64,000 nt of DNA from Prostheceraeus crozeri (GCA_907163375.1 CAJQUW010006842.1:67001-131000), one strand, 5' to 3'; counted from the stretch's first letter, positions 30,091-43,428 are shown. A program made the numbers and translations. Notes: generated from the letters alone by a model not told the origin.

Positions 30091-33000
30091 AGTCCAGGGA
30101 CTAGTCGTATTGCCTCTCTTTTTATTATTTCGGATTTGGATGACATTGAGAGAGGAGAGCTGAAGGAAGTTGGGTGCCAATTTTATGATATATCTGTTCG
30201 GGGAATAGTGGACACAGGTGCCACGATATCTTTATTGTCACTAGAGTTTGTAAATCAGGCAGGACTTCAGAAGGGAGTTCGAAAGGCTAGACATCAGGCT
30301 CTTCTGCCTGACGGCAGAATTTTGAAGTTAGATAAGGCCATTAGCGGCCCTCTGAAAATAGGCGGAAATTGTAATGAAATCTTGTTTTATGTTGTACCTT
30401 CGTCAGTAGGCCTACCTTGTGACTGTTTGATAGGAATGAATTTACTTGGAAGGTTCAGATCAATCCAGCTAAATGAAGAAGGACCTGATTTGATTCTGAC
30501 TTTGTTGCCAAAAACCTTGTCTGAATTTCCAGATGTTTTTGATAAGCCACTTGGCAGAGCTTGTTATACAAAAGAGCCGTCTCCAGTCATTGAGGTCAGT
30601 CCAGAATCGCTCCCACATCAGTGCAAAGTAAGGTCCATGAGCCCTCGGAACTATCAAATATGCAAGGAACAGGTGAAACAGCTATTGGAAGCCGGTATCA
30701 TCGAGGCATCTAGGTCCCCTTGGAGGCATGCTCCGGTTATTGTCCCTAAGCGCTCAGGTGGCTATCGAATGGCTATTGATTATAGGCCGGTGAATAGCCT
30801 GACTAAAGGTGATGCTTACCCGATTCCAAATGTACAGGAACTTTTGCAGCGTTTAGAAGGTTGTTGTGTGTTCTCTACAGTTCACACAGTTTCACTACAG
30901 TTTCACAGTTCTATTACCAACTGCCGCTACACCCATCAGATAAGGAGAAAACCGCATTTTATGCGGTCGGCAATTTATACCAGTTTCGGAGACTACCGTT
31001 TGGGCTCAAAAATGCCGTAAGTTACTGCACGCGTGTAATGCATGAACTCTTCCACGATATAACAGGTGTGTCAGTATATGTTGATGATATCCTCATTCAC
31101 GCCAAGAATAAAGCAGATCATGATAAGGCATTATCCGACGTTTTACGAAGAATTCAAGATAGCAATTTAAGCTTGAACATGCAGAAATGCTCTTTCCATA
31201 AAAGCAGTGTATCATACCTACATGTAGGCCATAAGATCAGTGACGGGAAAATTACCCCCGATCCAGAGAGGACGACAACCATAAGGCAGTTCCCAACGCC
31301 GAAAACTCCGAAAGAGTTACAGCGTTTCCTGGGAATGTGCAATTATTTCCGAAATTACGTCCGAGACTTTGCCTCAATTTCTAAAGATTTGCACGATTTG
31401 GCATCAGGAAAAGAAATCACATGGACAGATGCGACGTTACTAGCATTTAATAAGCTCAAAGATCAATTGTCTGATGGCGTTTTGATCCTCCCGAGGTCTG
31501 AAGAGGAATTAGTGTTGAGCACAGATGCATCAAATGATTGTGTAGGGGCTTGCCTCATGACCAAAGCTGGACAGCCAGTTTCATTCGCATCGAAGAAGCT
31601 CACCGAGACAGAGACACGTTGGAGTACTATCGATAAGGAGACGTTCGCGATTGTATGGGCCATGCAGAGGCTGAGATCTTTCTTAGTTGGGAAAAGATTC
31701 ACGGTGTTAACAGATCACCAACCCTTGAAATACCTTTTACAAGCAGATAGCGTCAGTTCCAAAGTTCATAGATGGAGAGTGTTGGTTTCTGAGTTTGACT
31801 ATGATGTTAAATACATTCCAGGGAAAGAAAATGTTGTAGCGGATGCGTTATCACGAGTTTATTCGATTGCCGAGGTAGATGAAGATGGAGAAGTTTCGGT
31901 TGAGGTTGATGTTATCAGAAGGGCCCAGAAAGATGACCCAGTATTCAAGATTCTTTTCAAAGCAATTGATAGAAATGACAGTCGCCAACCAAATGGAGTG
32001 TCCCAGCAGCTTTGGTGTTGTAAGAATGATTTATCAATCAAGAATGGAATTATTTACGTGAAAGACAAACTCCTAATTCCTCCCCGGAAACGAACTCAAC
32101 TCTTGACAGCACTGCATTATGGACACCAGGGGATAGAGAACATGATACAGAAGGCGACGAGCACATATTTTTGGCCAAACCTCCGGCAAGACGTGCGACA
32201 CTTTGTCCAACATTGTAGAATATGTTCAATGATTAAACCTAAGTTCGTGAACGCGCAGCTGAAGCCATACCTTTTAGATGCCCCTCTTCAAATGATTGCA
32301 ACAGATTACATTGGACCGCTTCCATCAGATGGAGGTTATCAATATATTTTGGTAATCATGGACGCTTTCTCTAGGTTTCCTGAGGCCTACCCAGTGAGGG
32401 ATATGTCTGCACGAACGCTTATTGATAAATTTCGGGATTTCTTTTCACGGTATGGGTTTCCTGACGCTATCCTGTCTGATAATGGCACACAATACAGAAG
32501 CAAGGAATTTTTGAACTATTTACGCAATTTCGGAGTTAAGAAATTATTTACGAATACTTACAGGCCTAGCTCAAACGGTTTGTGCGAAAGGTTTAACGGG
32601 ACGCTACAGAAGAAGCTTAAATGTTTGTTACTCGAACAAAGATTGGAAAGCAGTAGCTGGAGACATGTTTTGCCGACCGCCTTAATGGCAATAAGAAATG
32701 ACATACATGCAACAACAGGGTACACACCTAGCGAGCTTTTTTTAGCCTTTAGAGTCAAGGACCTCTCACTCCCACCCCTTAGCGACCGATACCTTCGGTC
32801 CTTCGGTTCTGCCGCGCAGAACATTGCTAAGCGTAGGCATAGAGCAGATGCACATAGACGTTATGAAAATAGGCAATTCCCTCCCGGCTCAGAAGTACTT
32901 GTCAAATCTCCAATAGTCAAGAAACTTGAGGCACCAGGAACTACGGCTGAAGTTGTTAGTCAAGTTGATAGACATACAGTCATGGTTAAGGAAGGGGGTA

Positions 33001-33326
33001 GGATTAAGAATGAGTCGACTGCTAGGTTATCACCTTTGCCCGTCAAGAATCGTATGATGTCCGAAACTAAAACGGAGGAGGCGGAAGAACGGATCATACT
33101 CGATAGTGAACGACTATCGCCGACCGTCGAAAGGAGATGGGATCGAGTGAACGAGGAAGGTGCAAGAAGTGAAGACCGACCACAGACAGGAAGGACTGGT
33201 GAAACGCGAAATCAGGAGAGAGGAAATCCAAGACCACAGAGGAGCCGCAGGGCGCCGTCGCGCTTCCGAGACTTTGAGATGACCTCGAGTGACATTAATG
33301 TCGACAGTGATAGTGAGTCTCATTAA
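30091..33326 (+). pseudogene. Gypsy Pol: protease, reverse transcriptase, RNase H, integrase; broken in RT
   Basis: Protease active site IVDTGATISLL at ~30205. RT entry WRHAPVIVPKRSGGYRMAID at ~30720. At RT motif A the expected FST-x-D reads FSTVH and the frame shifts (about 30880-30910) within a local duplication of CAGTTTCAC, so the first catalytic Asp is lost. RT then resumes in the second frame with QLPLHPSDKEKTAFY and the YVDDIL motif (~31078). RNase H: LVLSTDASNDCVGA, KETFAIVWA and TDHQPLKYLL. Integrase: an HHCC finger (HYGHQG...CRICSMIKP), core Asp in IATDYIGPLP, Asp in LSDNGTQY, and Glu in SSNGLCERFNG. The basic tail ends at 33326. From RNase H to the end the frame is open. Confidence 0.92.
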
Positions 33327-33440
33327 TCGAGTGACATCGCTGTGTATAGTGATGGTGTGATTCTCACTAAGTGATTGATTTATGAGTGTTCGCCTTTTCA
33401 GCCTCTTTGCTGTCTTCTCCATTAGTGATTGGACTCTTTT

Positions 33441-33457
33441 CGAAAGAAAGGGCGAGT
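33441..33457 (+). promoter_or_regulatory. Polypurine tract of the Gypsy element
   Basis: GAAAGAAAGGGCGAG, purine-rich except one base, directly before the 3' LTR. It would prime plus-strand synthesis. Confidence 0.7.
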
Positions 33458-33597
33458 TTTGATGTTTATCTGTACTAAATATATATGTTATCATGGATTG
33501 TAAACATTTGAATATGTGTTTCAATAGAAAAGTGAACTTCGCACTGGACTCTTGACTTCTGTATATTTCAACATGTACCTTTTATAGAAGAGTCACA
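33458..33597 (+). repeat. 3' LTR of the Gypsy element
   Basis: Identical to the 5' LTR apart from its second base by eye. Ends GAGTCACA followed by the target duplication GTTGC. Confidence 0.93.
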
Positions 33598-33817
33598 GTT
33601 GCATACAATTCTTCCTTTCTAGGAAACCGAAGCGCGCGCAGATGAATCTAATTTTGTGATCACAACTCTACTACAGCTTTTTCGTCAGGCTTTCCTACCA
33701 TAATGCTAATCAAGCAAATTTGAAATATATCATTACTTTTCACTGCACATTTTCGCGAACCAAACATCATTCGTTCAAATGTTCATTTATAAAGCCACAC
33801 AGAATAGGCCTACCAAC

Positions 33818-34330
33818 TATGAAAGCTCGATATCTATGACTTTCTGGCCATGAGGGCATAGAAGGTTGCAAGGATATACATTTTTAGATTCCTTTGAGCA
33901 GGCATAGACAATGCATGTTATTTCCCATGGCTGCACTTCTTTATATTTACCACACACAATCCAATCAAATTTTGATTTCTGGAGAAAGATAGAATGCATA
34001 TTATGAAGTTTCGATATCTATGATTAACTGGCAAGAAGGGCATAGCAGCATCTTGAGGTACACAGTTTCAAATACCTCTAAGCAGGCTTAGCTAATGTCT
34101 GCTGCTCCTTATGGCTGCACTTTTTTCCACTGCCCACACAATCCAATCAAATATTGATTTCGAGAGAAAATAGAATACTTCCTATGAAAATTCGATATCT
34201 GATTTTCTGGCACGAAGGGCATAGAAGATTTTAAAGATATACATTTTCAAACACCACTAGGCAAGCAGTATCGATGCATACCACTACTTTTGGCTGCACT
34301 TTTATACACTTCTACTTGTCTATTTATAGA
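33818..34330. repeat. Tandem repeat, period ~182 bp, about 2.7 copies
   Basis: Units begin TATGAAAGCTCGATATC (33818), TATGAAGTTTCGATATC (34002) and TATGAAAATTCGATATC (34183). Each contains GGGCATAG, GGCTGCACTT and, in the first two, CACACAATCCAATCAAAT. The copies are moderately diverged. This could be the edge of a small satellite or minisatellite. No coding capacity. Confidence 0.75.
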
Positions 34331-34703
34331 CGCAATGTCAAAGCTATCAGATTAGTCATCATTTCAGAGGCAACGCGCAAAGAGGCAATGCAGCCCTCGG
34401 ATGCAGAAATACACGCTAGAATGGTTAAAGGTTGTTATCAACCCGTAAACTGTCTGTGTGTGTGAGAGAGAGAGAAAATTAATAATGCAAAGATCCTTGT
34501 AGTTTATCAACTTTGCGCGTTTGGTTGAAACCCGTGGCTCATTTGTGCTCAACATCGAAGCGGCCGCCCATCGCTTCCTGAAGAGCTTGGTCAGCTGGTG
34601 GAGTCAGAGCTTTGAAATTAACAATCGATTTCAACAGCTGCTGGAAAGCTGCCGAATGATTTTGAAGAATCGTTATCTTCGATGCATAAGATGAAGAGAT
34701 TGT

Positions 34704-37480
34704 CAGGGTTGCCGTGGGGATTGATATTTGAATCCCCACCCCATACCCACAGAAAAACCTGTGGGTATCCCCACAGAATCCCCACGCCCCCACAGGATAA
34801 GCCTCTGATTAATATGTTGCTTCTGTTCGTATAGAATGCTTGATGTCCAATATCTCCATCTCAGTGGAGCTTCTCCACATCATTCAACGATCCGAAGGCC
34901 GTATTTGACTCCAGAGATGTGGAATGGGAGTCCTTGAAGAAAGTCACCAACTGCGTGTTGTAACTTTTATGACTTTTCTTTCCTATCTTCAGTATAGGCC
35001 TATTGCTCTTTAAAATTGTAGTAGTCAATTTTCTATCATCATTGAGCCTTGATTCTGACTTGCCATCTAGAAATTATTGTACCGAAAATTTAACTAGATG
35101 CTCGTTCAATGCACACGTATTTGACTCACAAATTTCATTTGGTTGCATTAGCAGATGAGTGTTCTTTATCTATCTCTACTGATTCGTAAGTTTTTGTCGT
35201 CTGCTGCCAGCTCACAATACACGTACAGTTTACATAGGTTCTTCTCATTCCGCTCTTAATTCTTTAATGATTCATGAGACATGACACCATTTTTTCCATA
35301 AAGCTGCCATAACGTAGTTTACCGTAAACGCAATTCTATCTCGAAATGTTTCTTTTTAATAGTATGACGACATAGTCTTTATTTTTCTTGCTTTTATAAC
35401 AAATCGGTTATTGATCAGCTTGTGCTTTTCAAACTTCATCTTTTACTCACTTTGGATTTTTGGTTCACTTAACCTAGTTATTGAACATGTCGATCCTACT
35501 TCATTTTGCCACTGGATTATTTTAAGGGTACAATTTTTGCATTACTGCTCCCTTACAGGAGACACATTTGTATAAAAATTCAACAACTATACATGTAGAC
35601 TAAAGGAAACATGGCCATATTAAAATGTTGGGATGAAATATTAATACGAGTATGTACTTAGCTCTGCACAACACTCGAGCATTGCATATTGCGCTATTTT
35701 GAAATTTCGATGTTTCTTATATTCGTCTTTTACCGTTCGCTGTTATAACAGTAGGCAACCAGTCTATATCAAATAAGATCAAACCTAAGCTTACATTACA
35801 TCATGCATACATGTTATGCGAAGCATTCTCATGAAATATACACACACTCATTTCAAAAGAACTATGCTTAAATTCCTCGCTGTAGACAATCGTGATTAAG
35901 TACATGTTTCACAAAGCAAGCAAGAATATTTATCAATATACGAGTATCTATTGACATTTTAATTGTTAGTTTAAGACCTGAAGGACCATAATGTCCCCAC
36001 AATATTTTTAGTCAGCTGCTTTTCGTGAAGACTCGATTTTTACTCCAAAGAATTTTAAGTGCATGTATTTGGCTGTTTTGATAGATTATATACGAGTTTC
36101 ACGTGTTGCATTTGTGAGAATATAGTCCCGGGCTATCCTGTACGTTGGTATTTGGAGTTCCTAATGTGAGGATTTTTCATTCGTTTGGTTGCTTATAGTG
36201 GTACCATTTTCAAATAATAGGAAGTTCATCAAGATACAAAGACAGGGTTGAACATAAATTAAAAATATTCACATGTTGCTACGAGTACACTGCCAGTACT
36301 TCAAAATGGTCAATCTATCACAAAAAGTCACCTGTCAAAAATTCTTATGTAGTTTTTCACTATATGTTTGCGGTCTACCAATGTGTATTGTAGCCATCAT
36401 TGATTACTTAGTGGATCATGCCATGTTCATATGTGTGAATATTCCCTTATATTCGTTAATTGATATAATTTAGCAATCATTGATAATTCTATCTCCATTA
36501 ATGCCGATAAAGAAGTAAAATATCAAAGCGAGTTTGGCCTCTATGCATCTCAAGTCTAGAATTGTTTCGCAGTAGAAATCGACTATATAGGCCTACACGT
36601 AGTGAAGGAAAAATCTTTGAATCAATCTAATCTACTATTATGAATAAAGACTTCGACGAAAATCGTCCTGATATACTCGACCACTCATGTCATCGAATTA
36701 TTGCACAATAATTGGGAGGATGTTGAGCCATTTGTGTATGATGATGAAATGCAGCACAATGAATCATTTATTGAGGTACACTTAAGTGTGCAGTTAAGGA
36801 TGTCTATCAGATGAAAATAAATGTTCTGACAAGTCGCGGACAAGTGAAAATCTTAGCTTTCATCATGACTATGACTGCAATGCGAGTAGATGGCTTACAG
36901 TTGAATGATTTGGTGTGAGAAATCTTTATCACACTGTTCATGTATCCGACGAAAATCATTCAACATTTTCATGTGTCTTGCTTTGTGGGCAGGACCCAAC
37001 AGGTCTTCTACCGGGTATATCATAATTAGTTTAAAATCTAGGTTAATAATTATTAATCGCATTGATCACGCAAGCTTAATTATATCACAAATAATTTTAT
37101 CAGCTATTGTTACTATTAGAACTAATATTTGTGAGTCTCCATTCGGCTCTGCAGGAAAGGAGACTTGCAGAATTCTTCCATTTCAGACGTCCTTGACACA
37201 CCTAGAACTATCATTATAAGTCATTCAAAATTATTGAACGTGTGTTACTAATGTGAAAATGATCAGCATTGCTATTTCATTCATTTTAAGTGGTGAGATG
37301 AGTAGGCTGCGTGATACTTTGTAATTCAACATCGAAGTTGATTGTGTGATATGATGTCAGTTCCGATTGTTTCTAGTGAATGTCAAAAATCTTCAGAATC
37401 CCCACAGAATCCCCATAGAAGCCCTATGGGAGCTGTGGGGATGGCCTCAATCCCCATACCCACTCCCCACGGCAACCCTG
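34704..37480. mobile_element. hAT transposon (2777 bp), non-autonomous, GTGGGGAT-word termini
   Basis: The left end CAGGGTTGCCGTGGGGATTG and the right end CCCCACGGCAACCCTG are inverted repeats. The flanking 8 bp are GAGATTGT on both sides (34696-34703 and 37481-37488), a perfect hAT-type target duplication. Inside both ends the words GTGGGGAT/ATCCCCAC and CCCATACCC recur many times in both orientations. The 2.6-kb interior shows no recognisable transposase, only AT-rich sequence with short chance frames. Confidence 0.92.
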
Positions 37481-37791
37481 GAGATTGTACAACCAAATAT
37501 CAGTTCGAATCAAATCAAGAATTCGCAGTCTCCTGATGATGGCGTTCTTGCTGCGCGCTTGGAGTTTACTTAATCGTTTCTTGAACAACATTTTGTGGTT
37601 AATTCTAACAGATGTTAAGTGAAATTGACTACGAGCTGATTACATGTTCATGAAAGCAGTCAAGATATTACGAACAATACCATCAATTTGTAAAACATAC
37701 ATAGACTTGCTCAATATGGACATAAGACATTTCATAACATCACTTCATTTTCATCCTGGCCATCCCCTGTACTTGTTCAATAACTGTTTCA

Positions 37792-39136
37792 TCTGTGCAA
37801 GAATCCAAAACGCCATGTCCTCATACAACCGAGACTTCAAACAGTGAAATGCGGGCAGCAATCGAAGAGGCTTGATGTGTCACGTTCTTGGAATAAAGTG
37901 CCCTCTAAAGTTAACCACCTCTGAAGTTTTGATGAAAAAACATGAAAATACGCAAACCACTGTTTCACAATGTTTAAAATCTTATGGATCTAACTTTCCT
38001 TAGTCTAGAATTAATGGCCCAGATTCTTCTAATCAAAGTTGTTTTTGCAGGACCTGTTTTAAAAATCAAAAAAATAGAGCAATCAAAGAAGCGCATAATG
38101 TCTACAAATCGTAGGCTGTAAGCATGAAATATCATACTTGTACAAGAAAAGTTCGGGCTTTCACAGCCATACAGGGATTATGATGGAAGATACGGTCGTA
38201 TCTGATGGTGCGCAGTGCACGAGGAGATCTTCGAATTTATGCCCGACGACAGATTGCTATAATTTCTATTCATGCCTGAACTATCATGGATGAAAAAACA
38301 CCTGAGACATGGACCATAGATGTCGATGAACAGTAATCGCATTGATAGATATGTAAAAGCGGAGGGCATGAATAGGAAATTGTGGCTCCATTGAAAATAC
38401 ATTGAAATTGGCGGGCATAAATTGGAAATTTCCGATTTATCCCCAGCAACCTTTGATAGAATGCATGAATACTATTTAAATGCCTATCTATGGTCCTTCG
38501 GTACATGAAATCAATGACTTGGACTTTCTACAAAGTGTAAAGCCTGATATCAGTGATATATCATACACCTAATGTACTAGTGCCTCTGATGCGAATACTC
38601 ATTTGAAATGTTATCTGTAATGCTTCATCTTTCTAACGCTTGTGTGTGCAGGTTACTTCTTACTGTCAGTAGCTCCTTAATCATCATATTGTAATGTTAT
38701 TCATAGTAACGTAAATATTGCTTGCTTTGTTGCCGTCGGCATGAGAATGAGAATTGAACTGAGTAAGTAGGAATTGTAAAGCAGTAAAAAACACCTTTAG
38801 TCGTTTGCAATCTGGATACATGGATGTAAGACAAAGTACCAACTAAACTTTGTTCCCAGATAATTGCCTCGTTGACATTTCTAAGCTGAAAGTTAAGGCT
38901 CCTAAACATTGATTCTCCTACAAGAGCACACATCGATATAAGGCCGATTTTCCTGTCTTTATTCATGCATCTATCTATGGCAATGTCATATAAAATTCAG
39001 CAGGTGAATAAGATAAATGGGGCATTTTAGGAATCTGAGACATCCTTTTCTTCTACTGAATTTAAGTAAAGGAAATATAAATAAACTCGTAGGATTATTT
39101 AATATCTTGAATGTTTTCGATGACTCTCGTCGGTTC
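37792..39136. repeat. Low-copy repeat, copy A (~1.34 kb)
   Basis: Starts TGTGCAAGAATCCAAAACGC and runs to GATGACTCTCGTCGGTTC. Copy B is at 45645-46934 in the same orientation, 7.85 kb downstream, with high similarity over the first ~800 bp and more indels later. Internal features include GGGCATGAATAGGAAATT followed ~55 bp later by GGGCATAAATTGGAAATT. No protein-coding signature was found, so it may be an unclassified transposon or part of a segmental duplication. Confidence 0.8.
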
Positions 39137-40833
39137 TCATAATATGAGTATGACGTCATGATACAATAGGCATTTGGCCTCAGGAAATTAACATAGATGT
39201 CGGGCAGCGAACTTTTTTTAGCATTTGAATCAAAGCCATGATGTCCCAAGCAGTGGCGGGAGCAATTAATCGATTCCGCACGATTAATTGTGCAACAGAA
39301 TCAATCGCGCGATTCTTGAATGACCAAGAATCGCACGATTTTTAAGCGATGTGACTTCTCAATGAACTTGCACGGGTGTTCGATCCGTATCCACACTGTA
39401 AACTGTAAGGCACGAAATTTCCCTTGAATTAGGCACGAAACTTAGGCATCAATTCTAACCAACACAAGGCACGAGCAGGCGCGAAGCCTTGGCGCCTAAG
39501 TTCGTGCCCATTGGTGCCTAATTTTTCTCTTCGCGAAATACAGCTTCTACATGCTCCTGGTATCAGTAGTAAAATCCCTACCCTTATTTATTACTATATC
39601 GCAAAATGCTCTTCCGTTAATTATTCTGAATTAAAAGAAAGGAAAACAGTTTCTATAATTCGATCATGCATATATTATATTTCAAATGAATAAGAAGGAA
39701 AATAATGGATTTCTAGTATGCACAAAGGGAATTACTTTTTGAGAATCCGAACAATTCAACATCGGTGCATATATAAAGTACCATCAGATTTCATAAGCAT
39801 TTAAAACTATAAAACATGCTTCTCGGAAAGTCTGAATAATTCATATAACACGATTCGAGTATATTTAGCAAAACTCCAGGACATATGCCGGCTATATAAA
39901 AATCAAAACGTTCAGAAATTTTGTTCGACACTTGCAAAGCGTGTCGTCTGAAGCAGAGCGAGTCAAAAAAGCATACAGTGAAAGGCATTCAGTAAGTTAA
40001 AAAGTTTTTTTGCAGCAAAATTCTTAACAAATCATAATGTCATGGAAAACTTAGTTACTGGAATTCTTGAAAACTGTCTTATTACGACGAAGTTTCAAAG
40101 TGACAATTGTCAAAATATTTTTCATAGAAATGTACAATAAAGCTTTGGAGCTCACAGTTTTTAATTGCATTTCAAATCATTTAAATCAACACGAAAAAGA
40201 GTTTGGGGATGCTTGGAGCACGACAAGGCCGTCAATTGTCTGCAGATTCCCTCATAATGATTGAGTATTTATATTGCTACCATAGGTGCATAAAAAACAA
40301 AGCTAAGGCGATTGACAACGAATGGATGAACAAACTTATTGTAACGTGCATCTTATACAGATAATAGAAATGTCACAAAGATAGTTTCGCAGCATGAAAA
40401 CATTGAACATGTTTGTTTTGAAGTCCAGTAGGGATGACGATCAAACATCATAATGGGGTAGTAAATTCCAATCGACAATGACTCTCTGGGAGAAAAAATG
40501 TTCACGAGAATGAACCCTTAAAAATTTTGAAAACTCTTCAAGTCACAACCGCAAGTCCGCAAGTTGAAGAAAGTACCGGAATCACAGAGAGTCACTTACT
40601 GTTAACCATGCAAGCAAATAGTTCATGACCACAAACCCGGTGCTTGCCTGTTCGATGTCAGCTTTTGACTAATGCTCTAATCAGTCATGTGATTTTTCTG
40701 ATGATTGCTGAAATTTCGGTTGCACTCCTCATTAGCCTCTAACACAAATTTTTTAAATTTAAATTGACCCAATGAAATTCCCGTACATCATCAATTTGCG
40801 TCGGTGTTCCCTTATTTAGATGATAACTATAAC
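39137..40833. other. Non-coding; hAT-like end at ~39254 and hairpin at ~39405-39530
   Basis: At ~39254 CAGTGGCGGGAGCAATTAAT opens a block with repeated CGATTAATTG/AATCGCGCGATT words, similar in style to the hAT ends in this window, but no partner end was found. At 39405-39530 a hairpin is built on ATTAGGCACGAAACTTAGGC and its inverted form GCCTAAGTTCGTGCC. The rest shows no gene. Confidence 0.4.
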
Positions 40834-43428
40834 CAGAGTTGGAAAAGTCGGAATTGGAATTGGAATTGACCTTGATAAACCTGAATTCCACTTTTTCGAT
40901 AGACTTGTGATAAATCTATTTGTACAAAAATTGAAATCACAGTATTCGGCCGTTGTGTTAACTGCACGCAGAGATAAGAGAGAGAGAGATAGATCGACAG
41001 AGCTAGTTTTATTCTATTGTTGAATAAAGGGTGCTAATTGTGACTTTGATGGGCCTACAGCCCCCGGACAATGTTAATTCAGCAATTAAGCAGACAATGA
41101 AAAGATAATCATCTTTGTTCAATCTGTTATTTAGTTATATATCATGTAAGATAATTAATCAAAATAAAACAATTGTTGAATTTAGTAATTGATTAGATAA
41201 GCACAAAAATTGGAGATTAACTTAATTGTTGTACACACGAAAAACAATCGGTTTGGAAAGAGGAAAATTAACCCTGCATTAAAGGGCAGCCTGTCAGTTC
41301 AAATCACAATATAGACAGTGTCAACAAATTATTCTAATAATTAATGATTCAATTAAAATGGCAATGACATGAAATATTATTCAACTTCCAATCACAACAA
41401 TTGACAATATTAATTTTCAAGACTATAGTTATACAAATACGATACTCAACGATAAAAGAAAAACTTTAAACTTGCAGTTCACTTCTTGATGTTGAATTCA
41501 CTTCAAATTGATCGAACTCACTTAGACCAAAATAATATCATAAATATCATGAATATCAGTGTCACTTACACCGTCAATCTTCAATCGCGCTCGCTGATGT
41601 GTTGCCGCATACGCTACTGTGTTGTTGTTCGCTGGTAGGCAGTTGTAGTTGTTACTTCTGTAGTCAAGTTACACCGCGAGAGCCCGGAGTTCTTCTAACA
41701 GCTACTGAAGATGTCTTATGTGTAGTTGTTGGTAGTTGTTGTTGTTTCAATTTCTCATCGTCTCTGATTTATGCAAATTTTTGACACTTGACGATAAATC
41801 CACTTTCTTTTGAAAATTGAAAGAGTTTCCTTTAATCTCTGCTCGTTAGCTTTCGACCCGACCACATTTCGTTCTTATCACGGAATATTTAATCTCCTTT
41901 TTTAACATGGACCATTAATCAGTTTTCATGATATCATTTTTATCGTCGTTTTTTCTTCCATCAACAATCACGTTATTCGCACATTGAATTTCTTTCTTCC
42001 GTCAGTTTATTAATAGATTTATTCGCATCTCTCTCTCTCTCTCATAGAAGTAGATAATAGTACACTAGAATGGAAGTTTGATATCTTGCCTATGTACAAT
42101 GATGGCACATCGGAAAATCTATGGTTTGTACATGTAGATCAGATTCGATCTAAAACATTGTATCATAGTCAAACTATTTGCCAAGTTGGTTGTGGAAGTT
42201 GTTGGCAGTAAATTAATGCAGGATTTTTATGAAGATAATATTAAGTGAGGTGGTGGCATTTTTTCATGTGGTAAGGCCTACTATTCCCTGGGTTGGTATA
42301 TTGTGTCGATTTGCAGCAGTCATTAACAACTATTTTTCAAAATTCGAATTAAAAATTGGTCCACAAAGTCATAATTGAAAGTGGGCGGTGCACTGGTTGT
42401 AACAATATCTCAAGAATTCAATAGAAAAAATTCTAATTATAGGATGATTTCTCCTTCATACGGTTAAGAAACCTAGCGCTTTTGTCGAATAAACACATTG
42501 AAAGCTTCTTCGCCGACAATAATTTTTCAGATAAGTGAATAATCGCTGGAACTTTTCAATTAATCATTAAATGACACATTTGATATAGTGTGATATTTTG
42601 GAAGCTGATATTCGAAAGCATGTAAAAATTTTGAAAATTGTTCAAATATAGTGAACAGGGGAGCCCTTTCAAGTAAAATGAATACTCTGAGATTTCTGGA
42701 CCTCTGATTTCAAGCTGGAGCAATGTATGTCCTGTAAATCGACATTGCAAGTTGCATATGTGACTCTCGATACTACTCTTGATAGATTATAGGAGCGATA
42801 TTTCGAAATGATGAACGTACAGAACGTTTTAAAGGATTTCTTTCTTTGTCATCCTGTCGCCGCATTATTTTGTAAATTCACTATTGCTTTTGTATATGAT
42901 CTTGAGACAAGGGGCAGCAATCCAGATCTCAATTTGGCTTGATAAATATAAATACAAATAAGAAAACATGGAAACCAGCTCGCGCAATTTGCGTTTTTCC
43001 CCAACTTAGTTCCCCCGGCGTGTGCCATAATTTTCATGCAATTTCCATTCTAGGACTTTCTATGGTACTGTTAATTTCTATGCTCTCTCTCTCTCTCTCT
43101 CAGCGTTTGATTCTTTGCTGACCGTCTCTTTTTCACAAGATGTTGAATATCTCGTTTACGAAACGAAAATGGCGTAGGCTGACCGGCTACATATATGCAT
43201 GTACATGTACACAAGAAATATGAACTATGAACATGAGAACGCACATAGGAACGACGCAGGGAACGGCACACAGGAATAACGAGGATAGGATACGGGCACA
43301 TGGGTTAGATTGAAGCGAGGAAACTTTAGATACATTAACATATACGCGTCATGCAATTATCGGAATTGAATCTCATTATGGAATTGGAATTGGAATTAAT
43401 AAATTTCAGTGGAATTTTTCCAGCTCTG
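40834..43428. mobile_element. hAT transposon (2595 bp), non-autonomous, GGAATT-word termini
   Basis: The left end CAGAGTTGGAAAAGTCGGAA with three GGAATT words and the right end TTTTTCCAGCTCTG with the same words next to it are inverted repeats. The 8-bp flanks are ACTATAAC (left) and ATTATAAC (right), one difference. The interior has no recognisable transposase. It contains (CT)n microsatellites near 42018 and 43081. Confidence 0.85.

Larger units (their letters stand above)
29048..33597 (+). mobile_element. Ty3/Gypsy LTR retrotransposon, recent insertion
   Basis: The element is flanked by the 5-bp target duplication GTTGC (29043-29047 and 33598-33602). The LTRs are only 140 bp (29048-29187 and 33458-33597) and differ at one visible position: TG at the left start against TT at the right. 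Internal order is PBS, Gag, zinc knuckle, protease, RT, RNase H, integrase, polypurine tract, the Ty3/Gypsy order. Near-identical LTRs mean a young insertion, yet the coding region already has two reading-frame breaks. Confidence 0.95.

Noticed and set aside
37342-37573. Two overlapping open frames around 37.4 kb
   Set aside because: They translate the word-repeat right end of the hAT element at 34704-37480.
40696-40725. CTGATGA followed by GAAA in the plus strand
   Set aside because: Only five bases separate the two boxes, too few for stem II, and no stem I is present.
41599-41784. Cysteine-rich open frame inside the hAT element, resembling a small secreted peptide
   Set aside because: The composition comes from GTTGTTGTT-type simple sequence. 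There is no clear signal cleavage site or conserved cysteine spacing.
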